This document shows positions 7,492-15,582 of a DNA stretch of 15,814 nt, piece after piece; the first letter of the stretch is position 1, and each line of letters begins with the position of its first letter. The notes below the pieces were generated by a model. The model had not been told where the DNA came from. It worked only from the letters and a program-made list of their open reading frames with translations, and did not search any database. The stretch is from Helicobacteraceae bacterium (GTDB lineage: Bacteria > Campylobacterota > Campylobacteria > Campylobacterales > Sulfurimonadaceae): assembly GCA_015488075.1 (NCBI GenBank), contig WFOM01000252.1, positions 1 through 15,814 of the forward strand, given 5' to 3'. The position numbers and the translations under genes were made by a program.

Positions 7492-9825
7492 CCTGTGTTC
7501 CTTATACATCTGATACAATTTGTCGGTATCTATGTCAAATGTAAAAAACTTTGATATAAAGTTATTTGAATTAATATATTCAAGACTTATATTGCCGCCT
7601 TGCAGATTTTTTGTTTCATAATAAAGCAGTGCCAAAACGAATCTTGTCTCATAAAACTGTTTATCTTTAAGTTTAGAAAGTTCTAATAATGCTATAGCAT
7701 TTGAATGATGATTTGACGCTATAGCAGCTGTCGCACCCAAAAAAAGTGTTACACTGTCATTAACTTTTAGCTCATCTATTAGGTGGTTGTACATAACATA
7801 GGATTCTTCAAAATCTTGATTATATAAAAGTGACTGTGCAAGTGCCGCTTCCAGATCACTTATATCTTTGTCCGAACTTCTGTTTAGTTTTTGTTTTAAA
7901 ATCTGCACAAGTTCGTATGTTCTACCTGTTAACAGATGAAGTTTCAAAAACATTTCTCTTGAGATTTTGGGACCGTAATAAAGGTCAAGATACGAAAATT
8001 TGCCCTCTTTTAAAAATCTGTTCATATATCTTGCATACTTTGGTTTGTTAAAATCGACATATTTTGCATCATGAAGCAAAACCTGTGGCACTATCTCATA
8101 CCTGAATCTCAACGAAAGAGTATTTGCAAACTCTACGGCATCATCCATCTTATTCGTATGGTATGCCACTATATATGAGCCTATAAGCTCCAACGGCTTT
8201 TTATGTTCATTGTTTTCAGCCCAATCAAGAGCATTTATATACTTTGCATTTGCTATATCCAAAAAAGCTTTTGCCATCTTTAAATCTTTTGTATCTTCTT
8301 CATCGACCATTGAATCTTTGAGTATGGACAAAAGCTTGGTATCGGTTTTGTTTAAAACAACCGAGCACATATATGCATATACACCCGATATATAGTTTTT
8401 TGCATCCTGATGATATGAAATCAGAAAATGTTTGTATGCATTGTTAAAATCCCCGATTTGTGCATAGGTTAAACCGAGATTATAGTGCAGTATGGAGTGT
8501 TTTGGCTGAATTTTTACAAGCTGTTTTAGTATATGGTTTGCTTCTCTTATACGAAAATGGAGTGCTTTTTTTATAGCCTTTACTATCCCTTTGTTGACAC
8601 TTGATGTAGATACGGACTGCTTGAGATACCTTTTTGCGGTGTCAATGCTTTCAACAAATATGGAAGCATCAGCTTTTCTCATATAGTTTATAGTTTTGTT
8701 TGCATTAAAAACCTTGTAAGGTGAAAAATAAAATATCTCCGAAAAAATCATTTTCTTGTCATTTTGAAGCGATTTTCTGAACTGAGCCTGTGCAAGAAGA
8801 GGGTTAAACAAAGACTCTTTTAGTCGAACTTTTATCGGAAAATACCCAAATATATCATCACCGTATTTTTCATACAGATTTTTGAGATTTTCAGTAGCAT
8901 TTTTTATATGTCCCATTTTTATCTGACTAAAAGCAAGGCCCGCAAGTGAAAGTTTTGGGTTTATAGCCTTGTCATAGGCATCTTCAAAATTGTCTTTTGC
9001 AAGTGCAAGATCCCCTACTCTGGCATACAACAGTGCTTTTGAAAAAGAGTCGTAATGGTCATTTAAATCTTCCAAAGCCTCTATAGCCTTGTAATCATCT
9101 CCAAACATCGCATCTATTTTTGCTTTTAGATGTTTTATCTGGTATTTGTATAGTTTGTTGTCTGCTTTGTCCAAAGCCGCAAGTGCTTCAAAATAGTCTC
9201 TTTTATAAAATTTTACAAGTGCATAGTAGTAGTTGTAAAGAGGAGATTCTTTTTCATTTGGCAAAAAAGCATCTGCAAGATTTATGTAGTATCTGAAATT
9301 TTTCATATCGTTTAGATAGAGTGAGGCAACTGCGGCATTTATGGCACTTACACATACTTTCTGACCGTTTGCGATAGCTTTGTTAAAACTTTCTACGGCT
9401 TCTTTATACTGTTTTTTTTTCATTCTGGCCACACCGAGGTTGTAACTTGATATAGCTTCACTGTATTCTGCTATGTATTCATATAGTCTTAAAGCTTTGG
9501 CTTTTTGACCTGACTGATACAGATAATTTGCCTTTGCTATCATATTTTCAAGTTTGCTTGGAGTTATCTTTTTTTTACTCTTTTCTTCTATCTCGGTTAC
9601 AATGTCTTCGGAGGAGGCTTTGGTTTTTGAGGGTTCTTTTTTAAAGATTATGACCAAAATTATAATGAGCAACACAAGAAAAACAAGCAGTCCCAAAACT
9701 ATAAAAACTATTTTTTTGCTTTTTGGAGCATCTTCGGTTGTGCTTTCTTCCTTTTGTTCCTGCTCTTCTATGGCATCACTGTCTTCAATGATGACAATCT
9801 CTTCCTGATTTTCCTCTTTGGCCAT
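7474..9825 (-). CDS. pflB: TPR-repeat single-pass membrane protein, probable flagellar motor protein PflB
   Basis: 783 residues. There is a charged, acidic N-terminal tail (1-38) and one strong membrane helix (about 39-61) followed by lysines. The remaining ~720 residues are helical, with TPR-like repeats. The clearest are around 125-153 (YNLGVARMKKKQYKEAVESFNKA) and 444-473 (LHYNLGLTYAQIGDFNNAYKHF). In Campylobacter and Helicobacter, PflB is a protein of this design with its repeats in the periplasm, where it forms part of the ring around the flagellar stators. From memory it is encoded next to serS there, as here. Size, topology and neighbour all agree; sequence identity could not be checked, so a generic TPR protein remains possible. 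The ATG at 9825 has AAGG 7 bases upstream, and an extended -10 box lies before it. It is divergent from serS. Confidence 0.72.
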   Translation of the reverse strand: MAKEENQEEIVIIEDSDAIEEQEQKEESTTEDAPKSKKIVFIVLGLLVFLVLLIIILVIIFKKEPSKTKASSEDIVTEIEEKSKKKITPSKLENMIAKANYLYQSGQKAKALRLYEYIAEYSEAISSYNLGVARMKKKQYKEAVESFNKAIANGQKVCVSAINAAVASLYLNDMKNFRYYINLADAFLPNEKESPLYNYYYALVKFYKRDYFEALAALDKADNKLYKYQIKHLKAKIDAMFGDDYKAIEALEDLNDHYDSFSKALLYARVGDLALAKDNFEDAYDKAINPKLSLAGLAFSQIKMGHIKNATENLKNLYEKYGDDIFGYFPIKVRLKESLFNPLLAQAQFRKSLQNDKKMIFSEIFYFSPYKVFNANKTINYMRKADASIFVESIDTAKRYLKQSVSTSSVNKGIVKAIKKALHFRIREANHILKQLVKIQPKHSILHYNLGLTYAQIGDFNNAYKHFLISYHQDAKNYISGVYAYMCSVVLNKTDTKLLSILKDSMVDEEDTKDLKMAKAFLDIANAKYINALDWAENNEHKKPLELIGSYIVAYHTNKMDDAVEFANTLSLRFRYEIVPQVLLHDAKYVDFNKPKYARYMNRFLKEGKFSYLDLYYGPKISREMFLKLHLLTGRTYELVQILKQKLNRSSDKDISDLEAALAQSLLYNQDFEESYVMYNHLIDELKVNDSVTLFLGATAAIASNHHSNAIALLELSKLKDKQFYETRFVLALLYYETKNLQGGNISLEYINSNNFISKFFTFDIDTDKLYQMYKEHRLPFSK

Positions 9826-9849
9826 TTAAAACCTTAAGTTTTTTGTATT

Positions 9850-9858
9850 ATTATAGCA
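9850..9858 (-). promoter_or_regulatory. Extended -10 promoter for the pflB-like gene
   Basis: On the - strand TGC is followed by TATAAT (-10 at 9855-9850), 24 bases before the ATG at 9825. No -35 is recognisable. The box lies back to back with the serS promoter in the same 85-base spacer. Confidence 0.55.
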
Positions 9859-9864
9859 AAAACA

Positions 9865-9881
9865 ATACCATTATTTGGTAT
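9865..9881. repeat. Inverted repeat between the divergent promoters, overlapping the serS -10
   Basis: ATACCA (9865-9870) and TGGTAT (9876-9881) form a perfect 6-base inverted repeat with a 5-base spacer. The right arm contains the TGG and first bases of the serS -10 box. It could be an operator. Chance occurrence cannot be excluded. Confidence 0.35.
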
Positions 9882-9884
9882 AAT
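9876..9884 (+). promoter_or_regulatory. Extended -10 promoter for serS
   Basis: TGG followed by TATAAT (-10 at 9879-9884) lies 26 bases before the ATG at 9911. A transcript from here would have a leader of only about 20 bases with no strong Shine-Dalgarno. Confidence 0.6.
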
Positions 9885-9910
9885 TCGCAAAAAAATACAA
9901 AGTGGTTGCG

Positions 9911-11155
9911 ATGATAGATTTAAAACTTCTACAAAAAGATTTTGACACCGTAAAAGAAAAACTGGAAACCAAAGGTGTATCACAGGAAATTTTGTCTGAA
10001 TTGAAAAAAAGATACGAAGAACTCAAAAAAGCAAAAAGCGAATACGAGTCACTTCAGGCACTGCAAAATTCTCTCAGCAAACAGTTTGGTATATATAAAA
10101 AAGAGGGAAAAGATATAAATGAACTCAAACAAAAAGTTGATGAAAACAAGAAAAAGATAGCCAAGGCTCTTGAAAACCAAAGAGAAAAGCAAGAAGCACT
10201 TGAAAATCTGGCCATGGGGATACCAAACATCCCTGATGATGATGTTCCAGTAGGTGAAGATGAAAACGACAATGTAGAGATAAAAAAAGTTCTGACACCA
10301 AGAGAGTTTGATTTTAAACCAAAAGAACACTGGGAACTTGCAGAACAAAACGGCTGGATAGATTTTGCAAGAGGTGTAAAACTTGCTCACAGCAGATTCA
10401 GTGTCGCCTATGATATGGGAGCAAGACTGGAAAGAGCCCTTATAAACTTTATGCTTGATTTTAACAGAAAAAGAGGATACACGGAAGTAAGTGTCCCACA
10501 GCTTGTAAATGAAAGAGCATTATACGGAACTGGTCAGTTGCCAAAGTTCAAAGATGACTTATACAGAGTGGAAAATGATGATTTGTATCTGATACCTACA
10601 GCAGAAGTTCCGCTTACAAACCTTTTTCAAGACGAGATCTTAAAAGCTGAGGATTTGCCTGTAAAGATGACAGGCTATACCGCATGTTTCAGAAAAGAAG
10701 CAGGAGCGGCAGGAAGAGACACAAGAGGTATCATCAGACAACACCAGTTTCACAAGGTAGAGCTTGTGTGTATAACAAAACCTGAAGAAAGTGATGCCGT
10801 ATTTGAAGATATGATAAAAACCGCTTCAGATATACTCACAGCACTTGAACTGCCACACAGACTTGTTACACTCTGCACGGGTGATCTTGGATTTTCTGCC
10901 GCAAAAACGGTTGATATAGAGGTTTGGCTTCCGGGTCAAAACTGTTACAGAGAGATAAGTTCCGTTTCAAACACAAGAGATTTTCAGGCACGAAGAGCAA
11001 AAATAAGATACAAAAACGGCAAGAAAAACGAGCTTGTCCATACACTAAACGGCTCTGCTCTTGCAGTCGGTAGAACCATGGTTGCCATTATGGAGAACTT
11101 TCAGCAAGAAGACGGAAGCATAACCATACCAAAAGCACTTCAACCTTATATGTAA
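9911..11155 (+). CDS. serS: Seryl-tRNA synthetase
   Basis: Class II aminoacyl-tRNA synthetase, 414 residues, that charges tRNA-Ser (and tRNA-Sec where present) with serine in the cytoplasm. The N-terminal [11 protein letters not shown] is followed by the long antiparallel coiled-coil arm that grips the tRNA (about 27-103). The catalytic domain contains the serine-binding TAE (230-232). Motif 2 runs from [14 protein letters not shown] to [12 protein letters not shown] (260-286), and motif 3 is [17 protein letters not shown] (380-396). I choose the ATG at 9911 over the in-frame GTG at 9902 because family members begin at this point. Neither start has a convincing ribosome binding site. The gene stands alone between a divergent TPR gene and a convergent phospholipase gene, with its own promoter. 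Confidence 0.96.
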   Translation: MIDLKLLQKDFDTVKEKLETKGVSQEILSELKKRYEELKKAKSEYESLQALQNSLSKQFGIYKKEGKDINELKQKVDENKKKIAKALENQREKQEALENLAMGIPNIPDDDVPVGEDENDNVEIKKVLTPREFDFKPKEHWELAEQNGWIDFARGVKLAHSRFSVAYDMGARLERALINFMLDFNRKRGYTEVSVPQLVNERALYGTGQLPKFKDDLYRVENDDLYLIPTAEVPLTNLFQDEILKAEDLPVKMTGYTACFRKEAGAAGRDTRGIIRQHQFHKVELVCITKPEESDAVFEDMIKTASDILTALELPHRLVTLCTGDLGFSAAKTVDIEVWLPGQNCYREISSVSNTRDFQARRAKIRYKNGKKNELVHTLNGSALAVGRTMVAIMENFQQEDGSITIPKALQPYM

Positions 11156-11179
11156 GGAAGGATTTAAAAATCCTACCTT
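11154..11179. terminator. Possible bidirectional terminator hairpin between serS and the phospholipase gene
   Basis: AAGG-A-AGGATTT-AA-AAATCCT-A-CCTT forms an interrupted hairpin of 7 plus 4 base pairs around one A/A mismatch. It spans both convergent stop codons (serS TAA at 11153-11155, phospholipase TAG at 11175-11173). No T-tract follows on either strand, so it is not a classical intrinsic terminator and could act less efficiently. Confidence 0.45.
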
Positions 11180-12246
11180 GAGAGAGCCACTCCAAACCCT
11201 ACTTTGTTTACAAAATGGTTATAGTCTATGAGACTTTCTCCGTAACCGTTAAAATATTTTACATAAAAAAACAAATCTTTTGAGTTTTTTACTGGGTAAG
11301 AGTAGTTTAGTTCAAGACTGTATTTGTTGTTGAAATTGTTTCTTAATACAAGCTGTGCCAGGTGGCTTTTGTAAGGAAGTAAAAATCTTAGATATCCATG
11401 CCCCATATAATCTATAAGATCAGGATTATAGTCAAACTTGTCTTTAAGTCTGTACCACAGCTTTAGCTCAGTAAACAGCCTTCCTGTCTGTATATACATA
11501 CTTGCAGAAATATAGTTCCAAGACCTTTCGCTGTTTCCGCCTCTTCCGTTAGACTGGTGAGACATACTAAGTCCAAAAACTTTTACATATTTGTTGGAAA
11601 CAGGAAAAGTTATAAGAAATTCCGGATTGTAGTTTGACTCTCTAAAATATGCTGAACTGGCATATGCCTGCCAGAAAGATTTTTGTGTATATGCAAAAGA
11701 ATAGTATTCATTCAATCCCAGAAAGTTTTGTGCAAAGTCATACTTGAGACTGAGCTGAAACTCTATCTCCACTTTTTGTGTGTCATGATTTCCGACATGG
11801 TTGTATTGTCCGTTATCTATCCTGTAGCTTACAGGCAAAAAATAGTTAGACTCGTATGCTTTGAAGTTATACAGAGATTTTGTGTATTGTTTTATGGTGT
11901 ATGATGTATCTTTGTCAAAATATTTGTCTATGTTTTTAAGTATCTTTTCATGCTGTTTTGAAGAGAGTGTCTCCGGGTCCTCTTTTCTTTTGTTGTAAAG
12001 CCCTTTTGCCGCCATCTTATAATAATAATTTGCTTTTTTTATGTTAACTTCACAACCCTCACCGTGTTCATACATATATCCTAGTATATATGCTGCATCA
12101 TAGTCTTTTTCTTCATTGTAAAGCTTTTGAAATTGTTTAAGTGCTGTTTTGTAGTTTTTTGCTTTGTAGTTGAAGTATGCATCTTCAAACAAAGAGTCTG
12201 AAGACAAAAAAGAAAAAACCAGAAGTAAAAAGAGAAAAATCTTCAT
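11173..12246 (-). CDS. pldA: Sel1-like repeat fused to outer-membrane phospholipase A (OMPLA/PldA family)
   Basis: 357 residues. A signal peptide (about 1-18, MKIFLFLLLVFSFLSS) is followed by a helical region with one clear Sel1-like repeat (about 51-82, AAYILGYMYEHGEG then NIKKANYYYKMAAKG). The OMPLA beta-barrel domain runs from about 130 to the end. OMPLA removes acyl chains from phospholipids that reach the outer leaflet of the outer membrane. The catalytic residues His230, Ser232 (HQSNGRGG) and Asn244 (RSWN) have the same spacing as E. coli H142, S144 and N156. Arg235 matches calcium-site R147, while the position of calcium ligand S152 appears to be Glu240. The Sel1 part is not in E. coli PldA. 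I choose the ATG at 12246, not the adjacent TTG at 12249. This ATG shares a base with the phoU stop (TGATG), so the gene is the last of the pst operon. Confidence 0.88.
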   Translation of the reverse strand: MKIFLFLLLVFSFLSSDSLFEDAYFNYKAKNYKTALKQFQKLYNEEKDYDAAYILGYMYEHGEGCEVNIKKANYYYKMAAKGLYNKRKEDPETLSSKQHEKILKNIDKYFDKDTSYTIKQYTKSLYNFKAYESNYFLPVSYRIDNGQYNHVGNHDTQKVEIEFQLSLKYDFAQNFLGLNEYYSFAYTQKSFWQAYASSAYFRESNYNPEFLITFPVSNKYVKVFGLSMSHQSNGRGGNSERSWNYISASMYIQTGRLFTELKLWYRLKDKFDYNPDLIDYMGHGYLRFLLPYKSHLAQLVLRNNFNNKYSLELNYSYPVKNSKDLFFYVKYFNGYGESLIDYNHFVNKVGFGVALSR

Positions 12247-12908
12247 CAACTGTTCAAACTGCCGCCAACCTCTATGTAAAGAAGCAGATTTGCTATAGAT
12301 ATAGCTCTGTTTGCTATCTTCTCACCTTTTCTTAAAGCTCTTAGCATTTTGTGAAATTTTTCAAAATTTGTAGAAGAGTTTTCAGCCTGTGCTATGAGAT
12401 TTCTTTCTATCATTTCATACAAATCATCCGCTTTGTTCTCTTCTATAAGAACATCCTCATACATATCCTGAAGTTCATCCGCATCTTCAACATTAACCAT
12501 CTCTATACTTATCTTCAAAGCTTTGATGGTTGAAGTCTGCATAGGGATTGCATACTCGTTTATGGTCTCCAAATCAAGATCATCACATATATCATTGAAA
12601 CCTCTGATAAAATTTCTTGTATTTGAGTATGCTCTTTGGATCTCATGAACTATCTTCAAATATGCCACAACTCTTCTCAAATCTCTGGCTTCAGGTGAGT
12701 AAAGTGCAAGTATTTTTATGATTTCATTGTCTATATCGTTGGTTTTGTTGGAAATGTTTTTAAGATATTTTTTTGCATCTTCAAACTTCGTCTTGTCACA
12801 CTGTTTTAAACTTTCAAGGATAACTTCGTTCGCCTCAACCAGATTTTTGCCAAGAGTATATATACTCTCTTTTACATTGTCCAAACTTTCTCTAAATGTA
12901 GGTAACAT
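12246..12908 (-). CDS. phoU: PhoU-family phosphate regulator with altered metal-binding motifs
   Basis: 220 residues, all helical, in two related halves as in PhoU. PhoU restrains the Pst transporter and the phosphate-sensing kinase when phosphate is plentiful. The first-half signature is LYSPEARDLRRVVAYLKIVHEIQR (69-92, compare P-x-A-x-DLR). The second half ends in GEKIANRAISIANLLLYIEVGG (195-216). PhoU proteins normally carry an E-x3-D metal-binding motif in each half. Here the first appears as Gln91-x3-Ser95 and the second as Glu196-x3-Asn200, so metal clusters may not form as usual. A strong AGGAG site precedes the ATG. Its start is 8 bases after the pstB stop and its TGA overlaps the phospholipase ATG by one base. 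Context makes phoU likely. Confidence 0.88.
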   Translation of the reverse strand: MLPTFRESLDNVKESIYTLGKNLVEANEVILESLKQCDKTKFEDAKKYLKNISNKTNDIDNEIIKILALYSPEARDLRRVVAYLKIVHEIQRAYSNTRNFIRGFNDICDDLDLETINEYAIPMQTSTIKALKISIEMVNVEDADELQDMYEDVLIEENKADDLYEMIERNLIAQAENSSTNFEKFHKMLRALRKGEKIANRAISIANLLLYIEVGGSLNS

Positions 12909-12916
12909 AATCTCTC

Positions 12917-13699
12917 CTATCCGAATCTACCGGTTATATAATCTTCTGTCTGTTTCTCTTTAGGATTTAGGAATATAACTTCGGTTTTGTCATACTCTAT
13001 CAAATCTCCCATATACATAAATGCCGTAAAATCACTTATACGGCTTGCCTGTTGCATATTGTGTGTAACTATGGCTATAGAGACATCTTTTCTTAGCTCA
13101 ACTATAAGCTCCTCTATAGCTCCGGTTGAGATTGGATCAAGTGCACTTGTCGGTTCGTCAAACAAAAGCACTTCAGGTTTAACAGCAACAGCTCTTGCGA
13201 TGCAGAGTCTTTGTTGCTGACCGCCTGAGAGTCCGCCGGCAGGTTTGTTAAGTCTGTCGCTTACTTCATTCCAGAGTGCTGCACCTTTTAGTGCCTCTTC
13301 AACCCTGTTTTCAACCTCTGTTTTGTTTTTTATGCCTGCTATTTTAAGCCCGTATGCGACATTGTCAAATATACTCATAGGGAAAGGGGTGGGCTTTTGA
13401 AAAATCATACCCACTTTTTGTCTTAGTTTTATAAATTCGTTCTCTTTTTTTATCTCCAAAATATTTTCATACTTATTTGTTTCAAAATCCAAAAGTTCTA
13501 TAACACCTTCATATTTGTTTCCCGGATACAAGTCATGAATCCTGTTTAATGAACGAAGAAGTGTTGACTTTCCGCAACCACTTGGTCCTATAAGAGCCGT
13601 TATCTTGTTTTTCAAAATAGGCAGGTTTATATTTCTGATAGAAGGTTTGTCAACTCCTGCATATGTAAATGAAAAGTTTTTTATATTCATTACAGGCAT
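12917..13699 (-). CDS. pstB: Phosphate ABC transporter ATP-binding protein PstB
   Basis: ABC ATPase, 260 residues, that powers high-affinity phosphate import through PstC-PstA. Visible elements are Walker [10 protein letters not shown] (38-46), Q-loop Gln101 in [13 protein letters not shown] (98-110), signature LSGGQQQRL (157-165), Walker [16 protein letters not shown] (177-191) and the switch His213 in VTHNM. The [11 protein letters not shown] (50-60) and [10 protein letters not shown] segments are typical of PstB and separate it from other ABC ATPases. The ATG at 13699 has AAGGA six bases upstream and is preferred to the in-frame ATG at 13690. It begins 9 bases after pstA and phoU follows 8 bases after it. 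Confidence 0.97.
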   Translation of the reverse strand: MPVMNIKNFSFTYAGVDKPSIRNINLPILKNKITALIGPSGCGKSTLLRSLNRIHDLYPGNKYEGVIELLDFETNKYENILEIKKENEFIKLRQKVGMIFQKPTPFPMSIFDNVAYGLKIAGIKNKTEVENRVEEALKGAALWNEVSDRLNKPAGGLSGGQQQRLCIARAVAVKPEVLLFDEPTSALDPISTGAIEELIVELRKDVSIAIVTHNMQQASRISDFTAFMYMGDLIEYDKTEVIFLNPKEKQTEDYITGRFG

Positions 13700-13708
13700 A
13701 TACTATCC

Positions 13709-14515
13709 TTACTTTTTGTTTCTTGTTATGTATCTTCCGGTTAAATTAATGAGCAACACCATTATAGTCAAAATAAATGAAGCAGACCATGCCAAATCTC
13801 TTGCACTCTCTTCAGGCTCATTTGCAAGTGAGTATATACTTACCGTCATTGACGGAAAAGAACTTGTCAAATCCAAAGTAAAATAGTTACTTGTCTCACT
13901 TGTAAAAAGTAAAGGTGCGGTCTCACCCACAATCCTTGCAAAAGAGAGCAAAATACCTGTCATTATACCGACTTTTGCAGCACGAATAACTATGTTAAAA
14001 ATTACTTTATACTTACTGGCTCCAAGAGCTATACCGGCTTCTCTTAGCTCTTTTGGAACAAGGCTAAGCATAGAGTCTGTTGTGTTTATAACTATAGGTA
14101 TCATCATGATAGCAAGTGCAAATGCCCCGGCAAATCCGCTAGGCCCTCCAAAAGGTTTTACAAGCAGTGCAAAAACAAAAGCACCTATGACTATACTTGG
14201 AGCACTCATCATAATGTCACTTAAATCTCTTATAAATTCTGCATATTTACTGCCCTGGCCATATTCTCTTATGTAAATTCCAGCCACAATACCAAGAGGG
14301 ATACCTACAAAAGAAGCAAGCCCTGCAAGTATAAGCTGGCCTACTATAAGGTTTCTAAGACCGTTGTCCACAAGGTCTTTTATAAAAAGTGAAGCACTCA
14401 TGGCACTTGCACCTTTTATAGCAAGTGTAACCAAAATCCATCCCAAAAACGCAAGCCCTATAAGTGCTGACACAAGTGAGAGAGCAAGGATGATTTTATT
14501 TAAGAGAAGCCTCAT
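13709..14515 (-). CDS. pstA: Phosphate ABC transporter permease PstA
   Basis: Inner-membrane permease, 268 residues, one half of the phosphate channel. There are about six hydrophobic segments (near 8-32, 57-81, 103-120, 127-148, 182-205 and 244-261). The cytoplasmic coupling loop that contacts PstB is KELREAGIALGASKYKVIFN (155-174), a standard EAA motif. GETAPLLFT (197-205) and the segment SSFPSMTVSIYSLANEP (218-234) are characteristic of PstA. Its ATG overlaps the pstC TGA as ATGA, so the two permease subunits are made together. Confidence 0.96.
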   Translation of the reverse strand: MRLLLNKIILALSLVSALIGLAFLGWILVTLAIKGASAMSASLFIKDLVDNGLRNLIVGQLILAGLASFVGIPLGIVAGIYIREYGQGSKYAEFIRDLSDIMMSAPSIVIGAFVFALLVKPFGGPSGFAGAFALAIMMIPIVINTTDSMLSLVPKELREAGIALGASKYKVIFNIVIRAAKVGIMTGILLSFARIVGETAPLLFTSETSNYFTLDLTSSFPSMTVSIYSLANEPEESARDLAWSASFILTIMVLLINLTGRYITRNKK

Positions 14516-15507
14516 CCTTTATTCCTTTTTAGAAAATAAAATTTAGCAAAACTTATAATTCCAAATGACAATACAAAAAGAATAAGCCCCAGATAAAACA
14601 ATGCACTCTCTCCAAGTCCGGCCGCTTCACCAAAGTTTACAGCCATTGCTACGGGGATTGAGATAGTAGGATCGGTTATCTTTTCAGGCAGATTATACAC
14701 AGCACCTATCAAAAATGCAACCGCCATAGTCTCACCCAAAGCTCTTCCGAGTGAAAGTATGATTGAGCCGATAATTCCGACTTTTGAATAAGGAAAAATC
14801 ACATCTTTTATAACTTCAAACTTGGTTGCGCCCAAAGCATAGGCTGACTCTTTTAAGATATCCGGTGTGGTTTTCATACTGTCTCTTGTAATTGCCGCCA
14901 TAAAAGGAAGTATCATTATACCCAAAACCAAGCCTGCAGTAAGAAGTGAAACCTGATATCCTCCAAAGGTCTCTGATATGATAGGTGCAAAGTAAAAAAG
15001 TCCCCACATACCAAATATTATACTAGGGATTGCCGCCAAAAGCTCTATGGCAATTCCAACCGGTATAGATATTTTTTTAGGTGCCATTTCAGCCAAAAAT
15101 ATGGCTATACCCATAGCTATAGGAACTGCAAAAACCATAGCTATAACAGTTGAGAGTATAGTTCCGACTATAGGAACAAGTCCGCCATAAACCGTTTTTG
15201 TGGCAACCTCATCATCCAGATCCTCATCATCACCCATCAAGTCTTCATCTTCAGCCAACAAATCATCATCGCTGTCACTGACACTATTTTGGGTGGTATC
15301 TTCTTTTAGTGTATCTGTTTGTTTTTCTTTTTCATTTGACTGGTTTAACGGAACTTCGGTGTTCCATCTTGCATCTGTTATAAAACCAAAACCAAACTCA
15401 TCAATTGCCGGTTTTGCAGATATAAACAGTGTTGTAAATATACCTATAAGGATTATAAAAACAAGTGAAGCACTAAGAAGTGAGAGTTTTTGAAAAATCT
15501 TTTCCAT
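14512..15507 (-). CDS. pstC: Phosphate ABC transporter permease PstC with acidic periplasmic insertion
   Basis: Inner-membrane permease, 331 residues, partner of PstA. Hydrophobic segments lie near 9-30, 108-140, 147-177, 184-205, 241-271 and 302-322. The coupling loop is KESAYALGATKFEVIKDVIFP (219-239), and SLGRALGETMAVAFLIG (252-268) is typical of PstC. The first periplasmic loop normally passes quickly from a W-x-P-like segment to YG-x-L-P-x-x-x-GT. Here about 55 residues intervene (51-105), mostly Asp, Glu, Ser and Thr, with an especially acidic core at 79-100. The start is taken as the ATG at 15507, not the TTG just before it; the Shine-Dalgarno is weak. It is the first gene of the pst operon; no pstS adjoins it within view. 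Confidence 0.93.
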   Translation of the reverse strand: MEKIFQKLSLLSASLVFIILIGIFTTLFISAKPAIDEFGFGFITDARWNTEVPLNQSNEKEKQTDTLKEDTTQNSVSDSDDDLLAEDEDLMGDDEDLDDEVATKTVYGGLVPIVGTILSTVIAMVFAVPIAMGIAIFLAEMAPKKISIPVGIAIELLAAIPSIIFGMWGLFYFAPIISETFGGYQVSLLTAGLVLGIMILPFMAAITRDSMKTTPDILKESAYALGATKFEVIKDVIFPYSKVGIIGSIILSLGRALGETMAVAFLIGAVYNLPEKITDPTISIPVAMAVNFGEAAGLGESALFYLGLILFVLSFGIISFAKFYFLKRNKG

Positions 15508-15536
15508 CAAATTTACAATCCATAAATTTTTGCAAA

Positions 15537-15542
15537 ATTATA
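15537..15542 (-). promoter_or_regulatory. -10 box of the putative pst operon promoter
   Basis: TATAAT on the - strand (15542-15537) lies 29 bases before the pstC ATG at 15507, preceded by a T-rich stretch. I could not find a Campylobacter PhosR-type box (repeated GTTTC about 11 bases apart) or an E. coli-type pho box nearby, so phosphate control of this promoter is not shown by the sequence. Confidence 0.5.
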
Positions 15543-15582
15543 CTCTAAAAAAACTAAATTTCTCTTGACCATACAAGAAAAA

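Noticed and set aside
9902..9910. GTG start of serS adding three residues
   Set aside because: Seryl-tRNA synthetases start at the M-(I/L)-D-x-K-L-L segment, which begins at the ATG at 9911.
10049..10390. Hydrophobic small proteins on the - strand within serS
   Set aside because: The Phe- and Leu-rich translation reflects reversed Lys- and Glu-rich coiled-coil codons of serS; no independent evidence supports a gene.
15200..15493. Ser-rich open frame on the + strand opposite pstC
   Set aside because: The Ser runs are the complement of the GAT and GAA codons of the acidic PstC insertion, so it is a shadow.
15563..15578. TCTTG-N6-CAAGA inverted repeat as a terminator after the unknown right-edge gene
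   Set aside because: The stem is only five base pairs, and the T-run on the - strand lies well after it, so it is too weak to call.
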